Below, piece by piece: positions 9,353-19,141 of a stretch of 64,000 bases of DNA. Numbering within the stretch: the first letter of the stretch is position 1; every line of letters begins with the position of its first letter. Source of the DNA: JACCXG01 sp963717745 (GTDB taxonomy: Bacteria > Acidobacteriota > Vicinamibacteria > Vicinamibacterales > 2-12-FULL-66-21); contig CAVQXJ010000013.1 in NCBI GenBank assembly GCA_963717745.1, forward strand, positions 1,116,001 to 1,180,000, read 5' to 3'. Made by a program: the position numbers and the translations under genes. The notes under the pieces were generated by a model that saw nothing but the letters and a program-made list of their open reading frames with translations, made no database searches and was not told the origin of the DNA.

Positions 9353-9694
9353 ATGGATGGTTATTTTGTCCTGAACGAGCGTGGAGAGCCCAGGCTGGAG
9401 CCGGATCTTGAAGCCTGGGGCAAGTGGTTCGAACGTGCCGACCGCAGCGTGGCCCGCACCGTCGTCTCGGCAAGAATCACCGTCCTCACGACCTTCCGTG
9501 GGGTGGGTGAAACCAACGACAGCGGGGAAGCGCCGCCGCTGTTCGAGACCCGGGTGTTCGGGGGGATCCTCGACGGCGAGGAGCGCTGGAGCCGCACCCG
9601 CGCCGAGGCCGTCGACGGGCACGAGTGGCTCGCGACCTGGTGCCGGATCGGCAGCGCCCACAATCACGGCATCACCGCAGCCCAGCTGCGCTGA
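9353..9694 (+). CDS. Small conserved hypothetical protein
   Basis: A 113-aa cytosolic-looking protein starting MDGYFVLNERGEPRLEPD at ATG 9353, preceded by a purine-rich GAGAGGTGGA. It has no signal peptide or membrane segment. The sequence (Asp/Glu/Trp-rich, FETRVFGGILDGEE, AVDGHEWLATW) resembles a small protein seen in many soil bacteria and phage-rich regions, from memory only; no function is known to me. The longer upstream start at 9281 adds a basic stretch unlike the rest. Confidence 0.6.
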   Translation: MDGYFVLNERGEPRLEPDLEAWGKWFERADRSVARTVVSARITVLTTFRGVGETNDSGEAPPLFETRVFGGILDGEERWSRTRAEAVDGHEWLATWCRIGSAHNHGITAAQLR

Positions 9695-9790
9695 CCCGCC
9701 CGCCTCCGCCAAGGCTACGGCACGGCAGGCATCGCACCGCCGAGTCGGGCGCCACGGCCGTCGCGCCCGGCGGTCAGCCCCGGCGGATCC

Positions 9791-10030
9791 TCACCATGTC
9801 TCCCCGGAATCCGGTGGGCCGATGTCGATCGGCGAATCCGGTGATACGTCCACCACGCCGGGGATCGACCGCAGCTTCGTTACCGTGTCATCCGCGGCCG
9901 CACCGGTGATGCTGCCAATCTCCGCCAGCACATGGCCGACCGAGAACCCGGCCTTCTTCAGATCGCTCTCGATATCCTTGATCGGCCGATCCGACGACGT
10001 CGTCACGATCCAGCCTTTGTGTTCGGCCAT
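9791..10030 (-). CDS. Small propeptide-like protein (possible I9-type subtilisin chaperone/inhibitor)
   Basis: A 79-aa protein with alternating strand/helix pattern: WIVTTSSDRPIKDIESDLKKAGF, then VLAEIGSITGAAADDTVTKL, then SIPGVVDVSPDSPIDIGPP. The order and the terminal GVVxVSPD strand resemble the I9 propeptide fold that folds and inhibits subtilisins. It lies immediately downstream of an S8 protease on the same strand, separated only by a repeat array. It has no signal peptide. Function is inferred from pattern and context; direct family identity is not proven. Confidence 0.55.
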   Translation of the reverse strand: MAEHKGWIVTTSSDRPIKDIESDLKKAGFSVGHVLAEIGSITGAAADDTVTKLRSIPGVVDVSPDSPIDIGPPDSGETW

Positions 10031-10040
10031 ACTTCCTCCT

Positions 10041-10178
10041 CACAGTGTCGTGGTCCGTGGTCCGTCGGTCCGTTGTCCGTAGTCCGCAAAACCCGTCGAG
10101 TATTACTCGCGAGGTTTTCGGACCCGGACCACGGACCCGGACCCGGACCACGGACCACGGACCACGGATCGCGGATTA
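10041..10178. repeat. Repeat family F: GTCCGTGG word array with inverted arm
   Basis: The left arm is a run of GGTCCGTGGTCCGT-type words (10046-10090). After a short AT-richer centre, the right arm is the inverse, GGACCACGGACCACGGACC (about 10118-10170). It separates the S8 protease from the small propeptide-like gene and could fold into a long hairpin in their shared transcript. Confidence 0.8.
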
Positions 10179-11481
10179 AGGTGCCTGCACCAGGCCCGCC
10201 CCCACGCGAACGGCGGGCAGCGGGAGTGGCTTGGCGGTGAGCTGCAGCTTCTTCCACAGCGCGCTGCCGCGCAGCGCCGGGCTGCTCTCGGCCCACAGCG
10301 CCGCGCAGCCGGCGACGTGCGGCGTCGCCATGCTGGTGCCGCTCTTGGTGCCGTAGCGGGTCGGTCTCGGCACCGACGAGAAGATGTCGCGCCCCGGAGC
10401 CGCGATTTCAACCTTCCCGAAGTTCGAGAAGCTCGAGGGGCTCGAGCTCGGATCGAGTGAGGCCACCGACATGATGGTCGGCGAGTTGGCGGGCGACCCG
10501 GTCGCGGCGCCGGCATTTCCGGCGGCGGCGATGATCAGGCAGCCTTTGCTGAGCGCCGCCGATCCGGCCGCGGTGTAGGCGGCCTGCACCGGCGCCTGGG
10601 ATCCCAGCGACATCGAGATCACCGCGCACCGGTTGGCGATCGCCCAGTTCATCCCGGCGAGCACGTTCGCCGTCGTCCCCGAGCCCGAGTTCGTCAGCAC
10701 CTTGCCGGCGAAGATCTGCGCCCGGAACGCGATGCCGTAACGCGGCGTGGCGGCGGCCGGCGCTTTCGGACCGGTCGCGGTGCCGATGCAGTGGGTGCCG
10801 TGGCTGTGCAGATCCTGGACCGGCTCGCCGACGAACGACTGTGTGACGAACCCGCGCCCCGCGAAGTCGGGATGGCCGACATCCATGCCGGTGTCGAGCA
10901 CCGCGACTTTGATGCCCGCGCCGCTCTTCAGGCTCTGCGGCACGCGGCACTTGATCAGGCCCCAGGTCGCGCCGACGACCAGCGGGTCCTCGTCGGGGGA
11001 GACTCGCCGATTCGGCGGGCGACCGCAGATCCTGGGCGATCGCTTCCGCGGCGCGCACGAACCCGCGCAGATACAGGCTGCTGGCATCGTCGTGCGCGAA
11101 CACGAAGTACTCGGGCTCGATCGCTTCGATCGGGCTGTCGGCCGGAATCTCCGCCTGCGCGTTCATGCCACGCTGCCGAAAGGCGCCGCCGGAGATCACC
11201 GCCGCGCCGATTTCCGGGAACATCACGGCTTCGGCGTCGCCGACGGCTTCGAGCCTCGCCGCCTGGTCGTGGAAGTCGCGCGCATCCGCGACGCGCATGC
11301 CGAGCGTGCTCAGCGAGCGTGCCGCCTCGTCACCCGCGTTCTCCTTGTAGGTGACGATGTAGCGGCCGGTTTCGAGGCTCTCGTCGCCGCGGGCGAGCGC
11401 CGCGGTCAGCAGGTCGTCGACAGACGCAGAGACCCGATGCTCACCGGAAATCTTTGACTGGTTCCCCTTCTTCTTGGCCAT
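10176..11481 (-). CDS. S8 family serine protease (subtilisin-like), frameshifted
   Basis: Subtilase of about 435 aa. The catalytic residues are in textbook contexts: Asp in VAVLDTGMDVGHPDF, His in HSHGTHCIGT, oxyanion Asn in IIAAAGNAGA, Ser in GTSMATPHVAG. The first 150 residues form a prodomain-like region (GRYIVTYKENAGDEAARSL), also read as an I9-type inhibitor fold. Start ATG 11481 has GGAGG 7 bases upstream. One frame change near 11010-11030 separates prodomain and catalytic domain; both halves look intact. No classical signal peptide (MAKKKGNQSK), so it may be cytosolic or leave by another route. Confidence 0.9.
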
Positions 11482-11689
11482 GTAATGCCTCCTCTACTGC
11501 AGTCCGATCAGGCCGTGAACACGAAGAAAGACGACGAACCCGCAGTGCGGCTCCGGAATCTGTCAACTCTTTACGAGATTGGCGGCCAGGAGTTTACTCC
11601 CATCCCAGGCGCGTGCACGGTGTACTTATCAACCGCGTCGAGATTGTGTCTGTGCTGGTGGGCGGCAATCCGGTACAGTCGAACCCATC

Positions 11690-13136
11690 ATGCAAGCTCA
11701 GCCGGCAGACGACACGTTCGTCCGCGGGTCTCCCAAGTATCTGCAGCTCGCGCGGGGCTTCGAGCGCCAGATGCGCAGCGGGGTGCTGCGGGTCGGCGAT
11801 CGGCTGCCGTCCGTCCGCCAGTTGCAGGCCACGCATCGCATCAGCGTCGCCACCGCGGTCGGCTGCTATTCGTGGCTCGAACGTCAGGGCTACGTGCGCG
11901 CGCGTCCGAAATCCGGCTTCTACGTCAGCCGGCCGCCGGGTGACCAGGGCCCGGCGCCGGCTGCGGCGACGCGGGTCCGTGGTCCGCTGGCGGTGCGCCT
12001 CGACGTCCGGCAGACCGCGGCCGCGTCGACCTCCGACGCGCTTGAACCTCGGGCCGGCGGTGGTCGGATCGGCGCTGCTGCCGATGAACCGCTTGAACCG
12101 ATCGCTGCGCCTCGCGCTGTCGGCGTTCGCGGAGCACGCGGTGCGCTATGAGGATCGGCGCGGCAACCTGCGGCTTCGCCGGCAAATCGCGCGTCTGGTC
12201 TTCAGGCAAGGGGCGTCCTGTCATCCCGACGACATTCTGGTGACCTCGGGATCGACGGAAGCGCTGGTCCTGGCGATCCGGGCGGTCGGGCGGCCGGGCG
12301 ACGTGATCGCGGTCGAGAGCCCCGGCTGTTTCGAGATGCTCGAGGCGCTGCAGGCGCTGCACATGCGGGCGATCGAAGTGCCGCACGTGCCGGGCGTGGG
12401 CCTCGATCTCCGAAAGCTCGAACGGGCCGCCAGCCGGCACGACATCAAAGCGATGGTCGTGAACGTCTCCTGCCACAATCCGTTCGGCGACCGCGTGCCC
12501 GACGCGCACAAGGCCGCGATGGTGGCGTTTGCCGCCGAGCGCGGCATCGCGCTGATCGAGACCGACACCTTCGGCGATCTGATCTTCAGCGGCGAGCGGC
12601 CGCGCACGCTCAAGGCCTTCGACACCCAGGGCATCGTCATCCAGTGCTGTTCCCTCGCGCACTATGTCGCACCGGGCTTCAACCTCGGGTGGGCGAACGC
12701 CGGGCGCTGGCGGGCCGAGGTGGAACGGCTGAAGGGGCTCACCAACGTCGCGGGGGCGTCCCTGCCGCAGCTGGCGATGGCGGAGTTCCTCGAGTCGGGG
12801 GCGCTCGACGTCCATCTCAAACGGCTGCGCCCCGCGCTGTCCCGATCGGTGGATATGGCGCGTCAGGAAGTCGTGCGGCTGTTTCCCGCCGGCACGCGGG
12901 TGAGCCGGCCGGAGGGAGGGTTCGTGCTGTGGATTCAGCTTCCCGACGGCTATGACGGTACCGACGTGCAGCGCCGGGTCGCGGCGGCGGGGATCCACAT
13001 CCTGCCCGGATCGGTCTTCTCACCGAGCGGCCAGTACGCGAGCTGCATCCGGATCGCGTGCGGCCACCCGGCCGACGTCATGCAGCGCGCGGTGGCGACC
13101 ATCGCGGAGGTGCTTGCCAAGATCAGCGGGGGCTGA
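11690..13136 (+). CDS. MocR-type GntR regulator with aminotransferase domain, frameshifted, PLP lysine absent
   Basis: N-terminal GntR winged helix (YLQLARGFERQM, GVLRVGDRLPSVRQL, GCYSWLERQGYVRARPKSGFYV) fused to a fold-type I aminotransferase domain. The aminotransferase part has ILVTSGSTEAL, VVNVSCHNPFGD and IETDTFGDLIF. At the cofactor site the family reads SFSKxLAPG; here it reads SLAHYVAPG, so the Schiff-base Lys is replaced by His (codon CAC). ATG 11690 begins the HTH part. A single frame change near 12000-12040 lies in the linker between the two domains. Such proteins normally sense PLP or an amino compound and control a neighbouring gene. With no Lys, covalent PLP sensing should fail. 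Confidence 0.87.
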
Positions 13137-13229
13137 CGAGCGTGTGAATAAGTCGGATGCCGTTCACTGTCACGCTGTCTTCGGTGCCCAGGGGCGCTTC
13201 CGCCTTCGCTGAAGCACGGCGGACAAGTC

Positions 13230-13310
13230 GCGCAGGCACGACGATACGACGACACGACGCAAACCTTTGTGAGTCACGTCGACCGGCTGTCCCCGTTTGC
13301 GGCGCCAATC
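13230..13310. repeat. Repeat family G, partial copy (CGACGACACG left arm)
   Basis: ACGACGATACGACGACACGA followed by CAAACCTTTGTGAGTCACGTCGAC matches the left arm and inner segment of the larger copies near 19.2 and 29.0 kb. No right arm is found before ADOP 2, so this is a truncated copy. Confidence 0.7.
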
Positions 13311-13388
13311 CGAAATCCTTCACTGTACTTTCCGATCCAGCCCCGTCTGAGCCTGCCGCGCCGCGCGTCCGGTCGCTATCGTCGGCAC

Positions 13389-15798
13389 ATGCTCACGCAT
13401 CTCTCGATCGCGCTCCGCATGCTGGCCGCGCGGCCCTGGCTGACGGTGGGACGGCTCGTCACCGTGACCCTGGTCGTGACGGCAGCGAGTGCGGTGTTCA
13501 CCGTCGCCAACGCGACGCTGCTCCGTCCGCTCCCGTTCCCCGATCCCGATCGCCTGGTGCGCGTCTTCCTGCAGCCGCCGGGCACCACCGATTTCGCCGA
13601 CGCGAATCCGCTGGATCCGTTCGAGTTCGTTCGCTTCCGCGGACACGTCCGGCTGTTCGATCGCATCGAGGGCATCTGGGCGGCCGATCGCGGGGTCGTC
13701 TTCGACGCCGAGCCGGACAGCATCCCCGCCGGCCGCGTGTCGGCCGGCTTTTTCGACCTGCTCGGGGCCCGGATGATCCTTGGCCGGGCCTTCAGCGAAC
13801 AGGAGAGCCTCTCCGGCGCGCGCGTCGTGATGCTCGGCGAGGGGCTCTGGATGCGCGGGTTCGGCGGCGATCGCGGCATCGTCGGGCGGACCGTGACCGT
13901 CGATCGCGAGCTGCACACGATCGTCGGGGTGGTGGCCGCCGGCTTCGAACCGGCGTTCACCGCGACCGAGCTCTGGACACCGTTGACGATCGCGCCCGCC
14001 GCGCCTCCCGCCTTGCTGACCTCGGTGCAGACCATCGGCCGGCTGCGTGACGGCGTTTCACTCGAGCAGGCGCGCAGCGAGCTCGAGCAGTTGCTCGACG
14101 CGATGAGGTCGGAAGCGCCGGTGGTGCTGAATGGCTGGACGATCGGACTGCGCGACTTGCGCGAAGCACGGTTCGGCTCGCGGCGTCCGGCGATTCTGAT
14201 GCTGCTGACGGCCGTCGCCGTGCTCGCGCTGATCGCGATCGCCAACCTGGCCAACCTGACGCTGGCCGACGTCACGTTCCGGCGCGTGCGACTTCGCGCT
14301 CCGCGCCGCGCTCGGCGGATCGCGCCGTCAGATCGCCGCGCCGGAGATTGTCCAGGCGCTGGTGCTGGCGATGACCGGCGGTATCGCCGGGCTGACGATC
14401 GCGGCCTGGCTGCTTCCGGCGCTGCTGGCCCTCGATCCGTCCAGCGCATTCGCCGCCGAGCGGCTCACCACCGACTGGCGAGTCGGCGGCGCCGGCCTGG
14501 CGGCGGCGCTGACGGTGATGCTGACGGCGGTGGTGGTGCCGGTCATCCGCTTCGCCGGCCCCGCCCTCGCGTCGGATCTGTCCGGCGGTGGCCGCCGGAT
14601 CATCGGCGGGCCGGCGGCGCAGCGGATCCGGATCATCCTCGTGTCGACACAGACGGCGCTCGCGGTCGTGCTCCTGTCCACCGGCGGATTGGTGATGATG
14701 ACGCTGTACCAAACCACCCGGCTCAATCCCGGTTTCGATGCCACCAATGTAGTGGCCGCGCAGCTCAGGCTGTCGGGCACGGTCTTGCCGACAGTGGCCA
14801 GCCGGGCCGCGTTCCTGCAGCAGGTGCTGGACCGGCTCGCGGCGACGCCCGGCGTGACGGGCGCGGCCATCACGCTGAACCCGTTCCGTGTCGGCGAGTC
14901 ATTTCAGACGTTGATTCAGATCGAGGATCACCCGAGCCCGGACGGTCAGCCGCACACGGTGCAATTCCGTCGCGTCTCTCCCGGCTATTTCAACGCGATG
15001 CGGATCCCGCTGCTGAAAGGGCGGGCATTCGATGGGCACGACACCGTGGACGCGACCCCCGTGGTGCTGGTCAGCCGCAGTTGTGCCCGGCGATTCTGGT
15101 CTGATGCGGATCCGATCGGCCGTCGCATCAAGCGCGGGTCTTCCGCGACGACCTGGTCCACGGTCGTCGGCGTGGTCGACGACGTGCGCGATAGCGGCCT
15201 TGATCAGCCGCTCCGCGACACGGTGTACGCGTCGTATTTCCAGGGCAGCAACGCCGCGGCGCCGGTGGCGCTGGTGGTCCGCACCGCATCGGCGCCCGGC
15301 GGCCTGGTGCCCGCGATCCGGCGCGCGGTGTGGGCGGTCGACCCGAAGCAGCCGCTCGGCCAGATCACCACGCTCGAAACGTTCCTCGACGCGTCGATCG
15401 GACCGAGCCGCTTCCGGGCGTTGTTGATCGCCGTGTGCGGCGCGCTGGGTCTGCTGCTCGCGACCATCGGGACCTACGGGATCGCGGCGCGGTCGGTGGT
15501 CGAGCGCCGGAAGGAAGTCGCGATCCGGCTGGCGCTCGGAGGCCGCGTTGCGCGCGTCTGCTGGGCGGTCGTGCGCGGCCCGCTGCGCGCGGTGCTCACC
15601 GGCGCGGTCGCCGGCATCGTCGGCTCGGGTCTGGCGCATGCGGTGGTGCAGGCGGTCCTGCCGGACGTCAGCGCCGACGGATGGCGCTTCACGGCCGCGG
15701 CGACCGGCGTGCTGATCGCCACCGGCATGGGTGCCGCCGCCGTCGCGGCGCGTCGAGCCGCGTCGGTCGATCCGGTGCGTGCGATGCAGGGGGAGTGA
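13389..15798 (+). CDS. ADOP-family ABC-type permease (copy 2), frameshifted
   Basis: About 800 aa with the same double MacB_PCD/FtsX layout as copy 1. The start MLTHLSIALRMLAARPWLTVG leads to the first helix; VSAGFFDLLGARMILGRAF marks the first periplasmic domain; the last FtsX block is RRKEVAIRLALGGRVARV, ending VDPVRAMQGE. One frame change near 14285-14300 falls in the conserved loop after the second helix (LANLTLADVTFRR, then DFALRAALGGSRRQIA in the next frame). It is an orphan, with no ATPase or PadR next to it. Confidence 0.9.
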
Positions 15799-15823
15799 GG
15801 GAGAGCCCGGGCATCGCACCCAG

Positions 15824-15937
15824 CGCGGGACTTTAGCCCCGCGTCCGGCCGGGGTCTAAAGACCCCGGCCCCACATCAAGACAAACCCGGCCCTGACTGG
15901 GATTCCTCAGTGGCGCCCGGGTCTTCAGACCCGGGCG
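15824..15937. repeat. Cluster of REP-like palindromes
   Basis: Three imperfect or perfect palindromes between ADOP 2 and the convergent propeller gene: GCGGGACTTTAGCCCCGC (about 15824-15842), GGGGTCTAAAGACCCC within 15847-15870, and CCCGGGTCTTCAGACCCGGG within 15914-15937. The same two core types recur around the RAYT remnant at 23.5-24.7 kb. They may act as terminators for the convergent genes. Confidence 0.8.
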
Positions 15938-15974
15938 ACCGCCGGGCACTCCGCGCTACGAACGTCGGGAGCGA

Positions 15975-17258
15975 TCACTTCGTGATCTCAATCCGGTACA
16001 AATCCATGCTGGTCCGCAGGATCAACGCGTCGCCCACGACCGCCGGCGACGCCATGAAGCCGTTGTCGAGCTGATTCTCCGCCAGCACTTTGAACTCGCG
16101 GCCGGCGGCGAGCACCGTGGTCTTGCCGTCTTCGTCGAACAGATAAATCCGCCCCGCGGCGGCCAGCGGCGAGGCCGAGAACGTGCCGCCGATCCGCTGC
16201 TGCCACACCAGCGTGCCGGTCTTCGCTTCGATGCAGGACGCGATGCCGGCGTCGTTCACCATGAAGATCAGGTCATCGACCAGCACGATCGAGGGCTTGT
16301 TGGGGATGCCGCGGGTGAATTGCCAGACCACGTTGGTCGCGGTGACATCGCCGCGGCCCTCAGGCTTGATGGCATTCAGCTTCGTTTTTTCCCAACCGGT
16401 CGGATAGAAGATCAGGCCGTGGCCGGCGACCGGGCGGGTGGCGGCGGTATGACTGCTGCGGTCCTCGAGACGCCACACTTCCTTCCCGGTCATCGGCTCG
16501 TAGGCGTACATCGCCTTGCCGCCGAGGCTGATCAGCAGCGGCCGGCCCTCGACTTCGACGATGAGCGGCGTCGAGAAGGCCTTGCGGAAGTCGCCTTCCG
16601 CGTTCGGCTTTCCGTCCGGCCCCAGATCCTTGAAATCGATCGAACGCGGCGTCTTCCACACGGTCTTGCCGGTGTTCTTGTCGAGCGCGACGACGTACTG
16701 CACGTCGCTGCCGTCGAAGTGCATGATCAGGAGATTCCGGAACAGGATCGGCGACGAGCCGGCGCCGCGATAGTGATTGCACTCGAGGTCGCGGCGTTCC
16801 CAGAGCACCTTGCCGGTGCGCGCATCGATCGCGGCGGTGCCCGGAGAGCCGAATGTCACGTACACCCGCCCCGGCTCGCCGACCGGCGACGGCGACGCAT
16901 AGCTGTTGAACGGGTGCTGCTCCTGCGGCGCCTTCACGGCGAAGATCTTCTGATCGCGGACGATCTTGCCGTCGGCCAGGCCCACGGTCAGGACCGACAG
17001 TTCCTTGCCGTCCGGGGTCGCCGTGGTCAGCCAGATCTGCGAGTCGACCACGATCGGCGACGACCACGCGCGGCCGTGAATCGGCGTCTTCCACTTGATG
17101 TTGGTGCTCTCGCTCCACGTCAACGGCAGGTTGGCGCTGCCGGCGGTTCCGACGCCGTCCGGACCGCGAAACTGCGGCCATTGGCCATGCAGCTCGGCGC
17201 CGGCGAGCAGGACCGGAACGAGGACGAGCAGTGCGTGTTTCCAGGGGACTAGGTGCAT
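15975..17258 (-). CDS. Secreted PQQ-like beta-propeller repeat protein
   Basis: A 427-aa protein with an N-terminal signal peptide (about residues 1-25, ALLVLVPVLLAGAELHG) and seven to eight WD-like blades marked by AIDARTGKVLWE, ALDKNTGKTVWK, PMTGKEVWR and EAKTGTLVWQ. The opening QWPQFRGPDGVG is typical of the outer-membrane-protein-assembly-BamB-like/PQQ-like proteins common in Acidobacteria and Planctomycetes. No PQQ dehydrogenase active-site signature is evident, so an enzyme role is not supported. It is the last gene of a three-gene operon, 5 bp after a short-chain dehydrogenase. A periplasmic scaffold or binding role is possible. Confidence 0.88.
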   Translation of the reverse strand: MHLVPWKHALLVLVPVLLAGAELHGQWPQFRGPDGVGTAGSANLPLTWSESTNIKWKTPIHGRAWSSPIVVDSQIWLTTATPDGKELSVLTVGLADGKIVRDQKIFAVKAPQEQHPFNSYASPSPVGEPGRVYVTFGSPGTAAIDARTGKVLWERRDLECNHYRGAGSSPILFRNLLIMHFDGSDVQYVVALDKNTGKTVWKTPRSIDFKDLGPDGKPNAEGDFRKAFSTPLIVEVEGRPLLISLGGKAMYAYEPMTGKEVWRLEDRSSHTAATRPVAGHGLIFYPTGWEKTKLNAIKPEGRGDVTATNVVWQFTRGIPNKPSIVLVDDLIFMVNDAGIASCIEAKTGTLVWQQRIGGTFSASPLAAAGRIYLFDEDGKTTVLAAGREFKVLAENQLDNGFMASPAVVGDALILRTSMDLYRIEITK

Positions 17259-17263
17259 GGGAC

Positions 17264-18040
17264 TTACCAGTCGGCAGGGGCACCGAGCGGATACTGTTCC
17301 ATGTCGAGGACGCTGCCGGTGATCAGCGCGCTGTCGTCCGAGGCGAAGTAGGCGGCGGCGAGGGCAATCTCGCGCGGCGTGAGCAGCCGGCCGAACGGCA
17401 TCATCGACACCGCGTCACCCAGCCAGTCGGTGCGCGTCCCCGCGCGCTTCTGCACGGCATCCTCGTTTTCGGTCAACGTCCATCCGACGTTCAATTGATT
17501 CACCCGGATCCGGTACCGGTTCAACGCGCTGGCTGCGTTGCGGGTCATCGTCATCAGCCCGCCCTTGGACACCGCATACGGGCCGAGCTTCGGGGCGCCG
17601 ATGTAGGCGTTCACCGACCCGATGTTCACGATCGAGCCGCCGCCGCGCGCTTTCATCGACGCCACCGCTTCCTGCAGGCAGATGAACGGGGCGCGCAGGT
17701 TGACGGCCATGATGTCGTCCCACAGCTCGACCGGCGCGTTCTCGAGAGAGCCGCGGTCGACGATGCCCGCGTTGTTGACCAGCACGTCGAGGCCGCCCTG
17801 CCATCCGATCGCCGCCCGCATCATCGCCCGGCAGGCGTCGACGTCGCGCAGATCCGCGGACACACCGGTGCAGGCGGCTCCGTCAGGACTCAGCTCCGCG
17901 GCGGTGGCGTCGGCCGCCGGCTGCTCGCGCCCGTGCACGACCACGGCGGCGCCAAGCGAGAGAAAATGCTTGGCAATGCCGAGGCCGATCCCGGATGTCG
18001 CGCCGGTTACCAGCGCGGTCTTGCCGGTGAGCGAAGGCAT
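17264..18040 (-). CDS. Short-chain dehydrogenase/reductase (classical SDR)
   Basis: NAD(P)-dependent oxidoreductase of 258 aa. The N terminus has the cofactor motif TGATSGIGLGIA; NNAG (LVNNAGIVDRG) follows; the catalytic Ser lies in NIGSVNAYIG and YxxxK in YAVSKGGL. The residue after the second beta strand is not Asp (VVVHGREQP), which suggests NADP. The start ATG 18040 lies 8 bp after the zinc dehydrogenase stop, and the stop is 5 bp from the propeller gene. Together they suggest sequential oxidation or epimerisation of a polyol or sugar acid. The exact substrate is unknown. Confidence 0.92.
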   Translation of the reverse strand: MPSLTGKTALVTGATSGIGLGIAKHFLSLGAAVVVHGREQPAADATAAELSPDGAACTGVSADLRDVDACRAMMRAAIGWQGGLDVLVNNAGIVDRGSLENAPVELWDDIMAVNLRAPFICLQEAVASMKARGGGSIVNIGSVNAYIGAPKLGPYAVSKGGLMTMTRNAASALNRYRIRVNQLNVGWTLTENEDAVQKRAGTRTDWLGDAVSMMPFGRLLTPREIALAAAYFASDDSALITGSVLDMEQYPLGAPADW

Positions 18041-18048
18041 CGGCTGGA

Positions 18049-19098
18049 TCAGTGACCGTTCGGCAGCAGCACCGACTTGATCACCCGCCGGTCGTGCATC
18101 GCATCGAAGGCGTCGCGCCAGCCTTCGAGCGGGGCACGCAGGCCGATGATCGTTTCCGGCTTGGTCAGCCGCCGGTCGAGCAGGTGGATGACCCGCTCCC
18201 AGACGGGATAGTTGTGACTGAACGAACCCTGGATGCGGACGTTCCGCAGCACCAGCGGATTCATGTCGACGGCCAGCTTGTCGGGTGACCAGCCGACCTT
18301 GGTCACCTGTCCGTTGGGACGCGCGATCCGGATCGCGTCCTCGAGCGGGCGGCTGGCGCCGGTGGCATCGCACACCACGTCGGCCCCTTCGGGGCGCAGC
18401 GCGCGGACGAACTCCTCGAGGCCCTGTTCCTCCAGATTGACGGTGTGGGTGGCGCCGAGCTGCCGCGCCGCCTCCAGCCGCGGGCCGTCCGCGGCGAGCC
18501 CGGCCACGATCAGCGGATCGGCCCCCGACAGCGACGCCATCCGCGCACACAGCAGACCGATTGGTCCGGGACCGAGCACGACCACCGAATCGCCGGGACG
18601 AATCTGCGAGTTGACGCACATCGCCTGATACGCGACGGCGTGGGGTTCGGCCAGGCAGGCGAGATCGAACGGCAAGGAGTCCGGAATGCGGTGGAGACAC
18701 CGCGCCGGCACCCGCACGTACTGCGCCATGGCGCCGTCCAACCCGTAGCCGAAACCGAGCCGCGAAGGGCAGAGGTTGTACCAGCCGGTCCGGCACTGCA
18801 TGCACTCGCCGCAAATCCGGGCGGCGGTCTCGCTGACGACGCGATCGCCGTCGCGGAAACCGCGGACGCTGCGCCCCGTCTTCGCGATGGTGCCGCCGAA
18901 CTCGTGGCCGAGCACCACCGGCACGTTCACGCCCCACGAATGGGTGTTGTGCGCCTGGTGCACATCAGAACCGCACACCGATACGGCTCCGACCGCCAGC
19001 AGCACGTCGTCGTCGCCGACGTCGGGAACGGGAACTTCACGGAGCTCGACCGCCAACGGCTCGAGCGCGTAGTGAACGACGGCGGAGTGGGTAGGCAT
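18049..19098 (-). CDS. Zinc-dependent medium-chain dehydrogenase, sorbitol/threonine dehydrogenase-like
   Basis: MDR enzyme of 349 aa. Catalytic zinc ligands appear in VCGSDVHQAH and LGHEFGG; structural zinc Cys are in CGECMQCRTGWYNLC. The Rossmann motif is VVVLGPGPIGLLCARMAS. Length and motifs match polyol or L-threonine/L-idonate dehydrogenases. First gene of the operon with the SDR and the propeller protein. The upstream 590-bp gap is filled by repeats, so its promoter must lie within about 50 bp or inside the repeat region. Confidence 0.92.
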   Translation of the reverse strand: MPTHSAVVHYALEPLAVELREVPVPDVGDDDVLLAVGAVSVCGSDVHQAHNTHSWGVNVPVVLGHEFGGTIAKTGRSVRGFRDGDRVVSETAARICGECMQCRTGWYNLCPSRLGFGYGLDGAMAQYVRVPARCLHRIPDSLPFDLACLAEPHAVAYQAMCVNSQIRPGDSVVVLGPGPIGLLCARMASLSGADPLIVAGLAADGPRLEAARQLGATHTVNLEEQGLEEFVRALRPEGADVVCDATGASRPLEDAIRIARPNGQVTKVGWSPDKLAVDMNPLVLRNVRIQGSFSHNYPVWERVIHLLDRRLTKPETIIGLRAPLEGWRDAFDAMHDRRVIKSVLLPNGH

Positions 19099-19141
19099 CG
19101 GCGTCAGCCGAAGAGAGTATCACCCCTCCAAGTGTGGCCGC

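Noticed and set aside
13157..14050. Frames overlapping the start of ADOP 2
   Set aside because: Arg-rich shadow frames; the permease frame from 13389 has the expected first helix and periplasmic domain.
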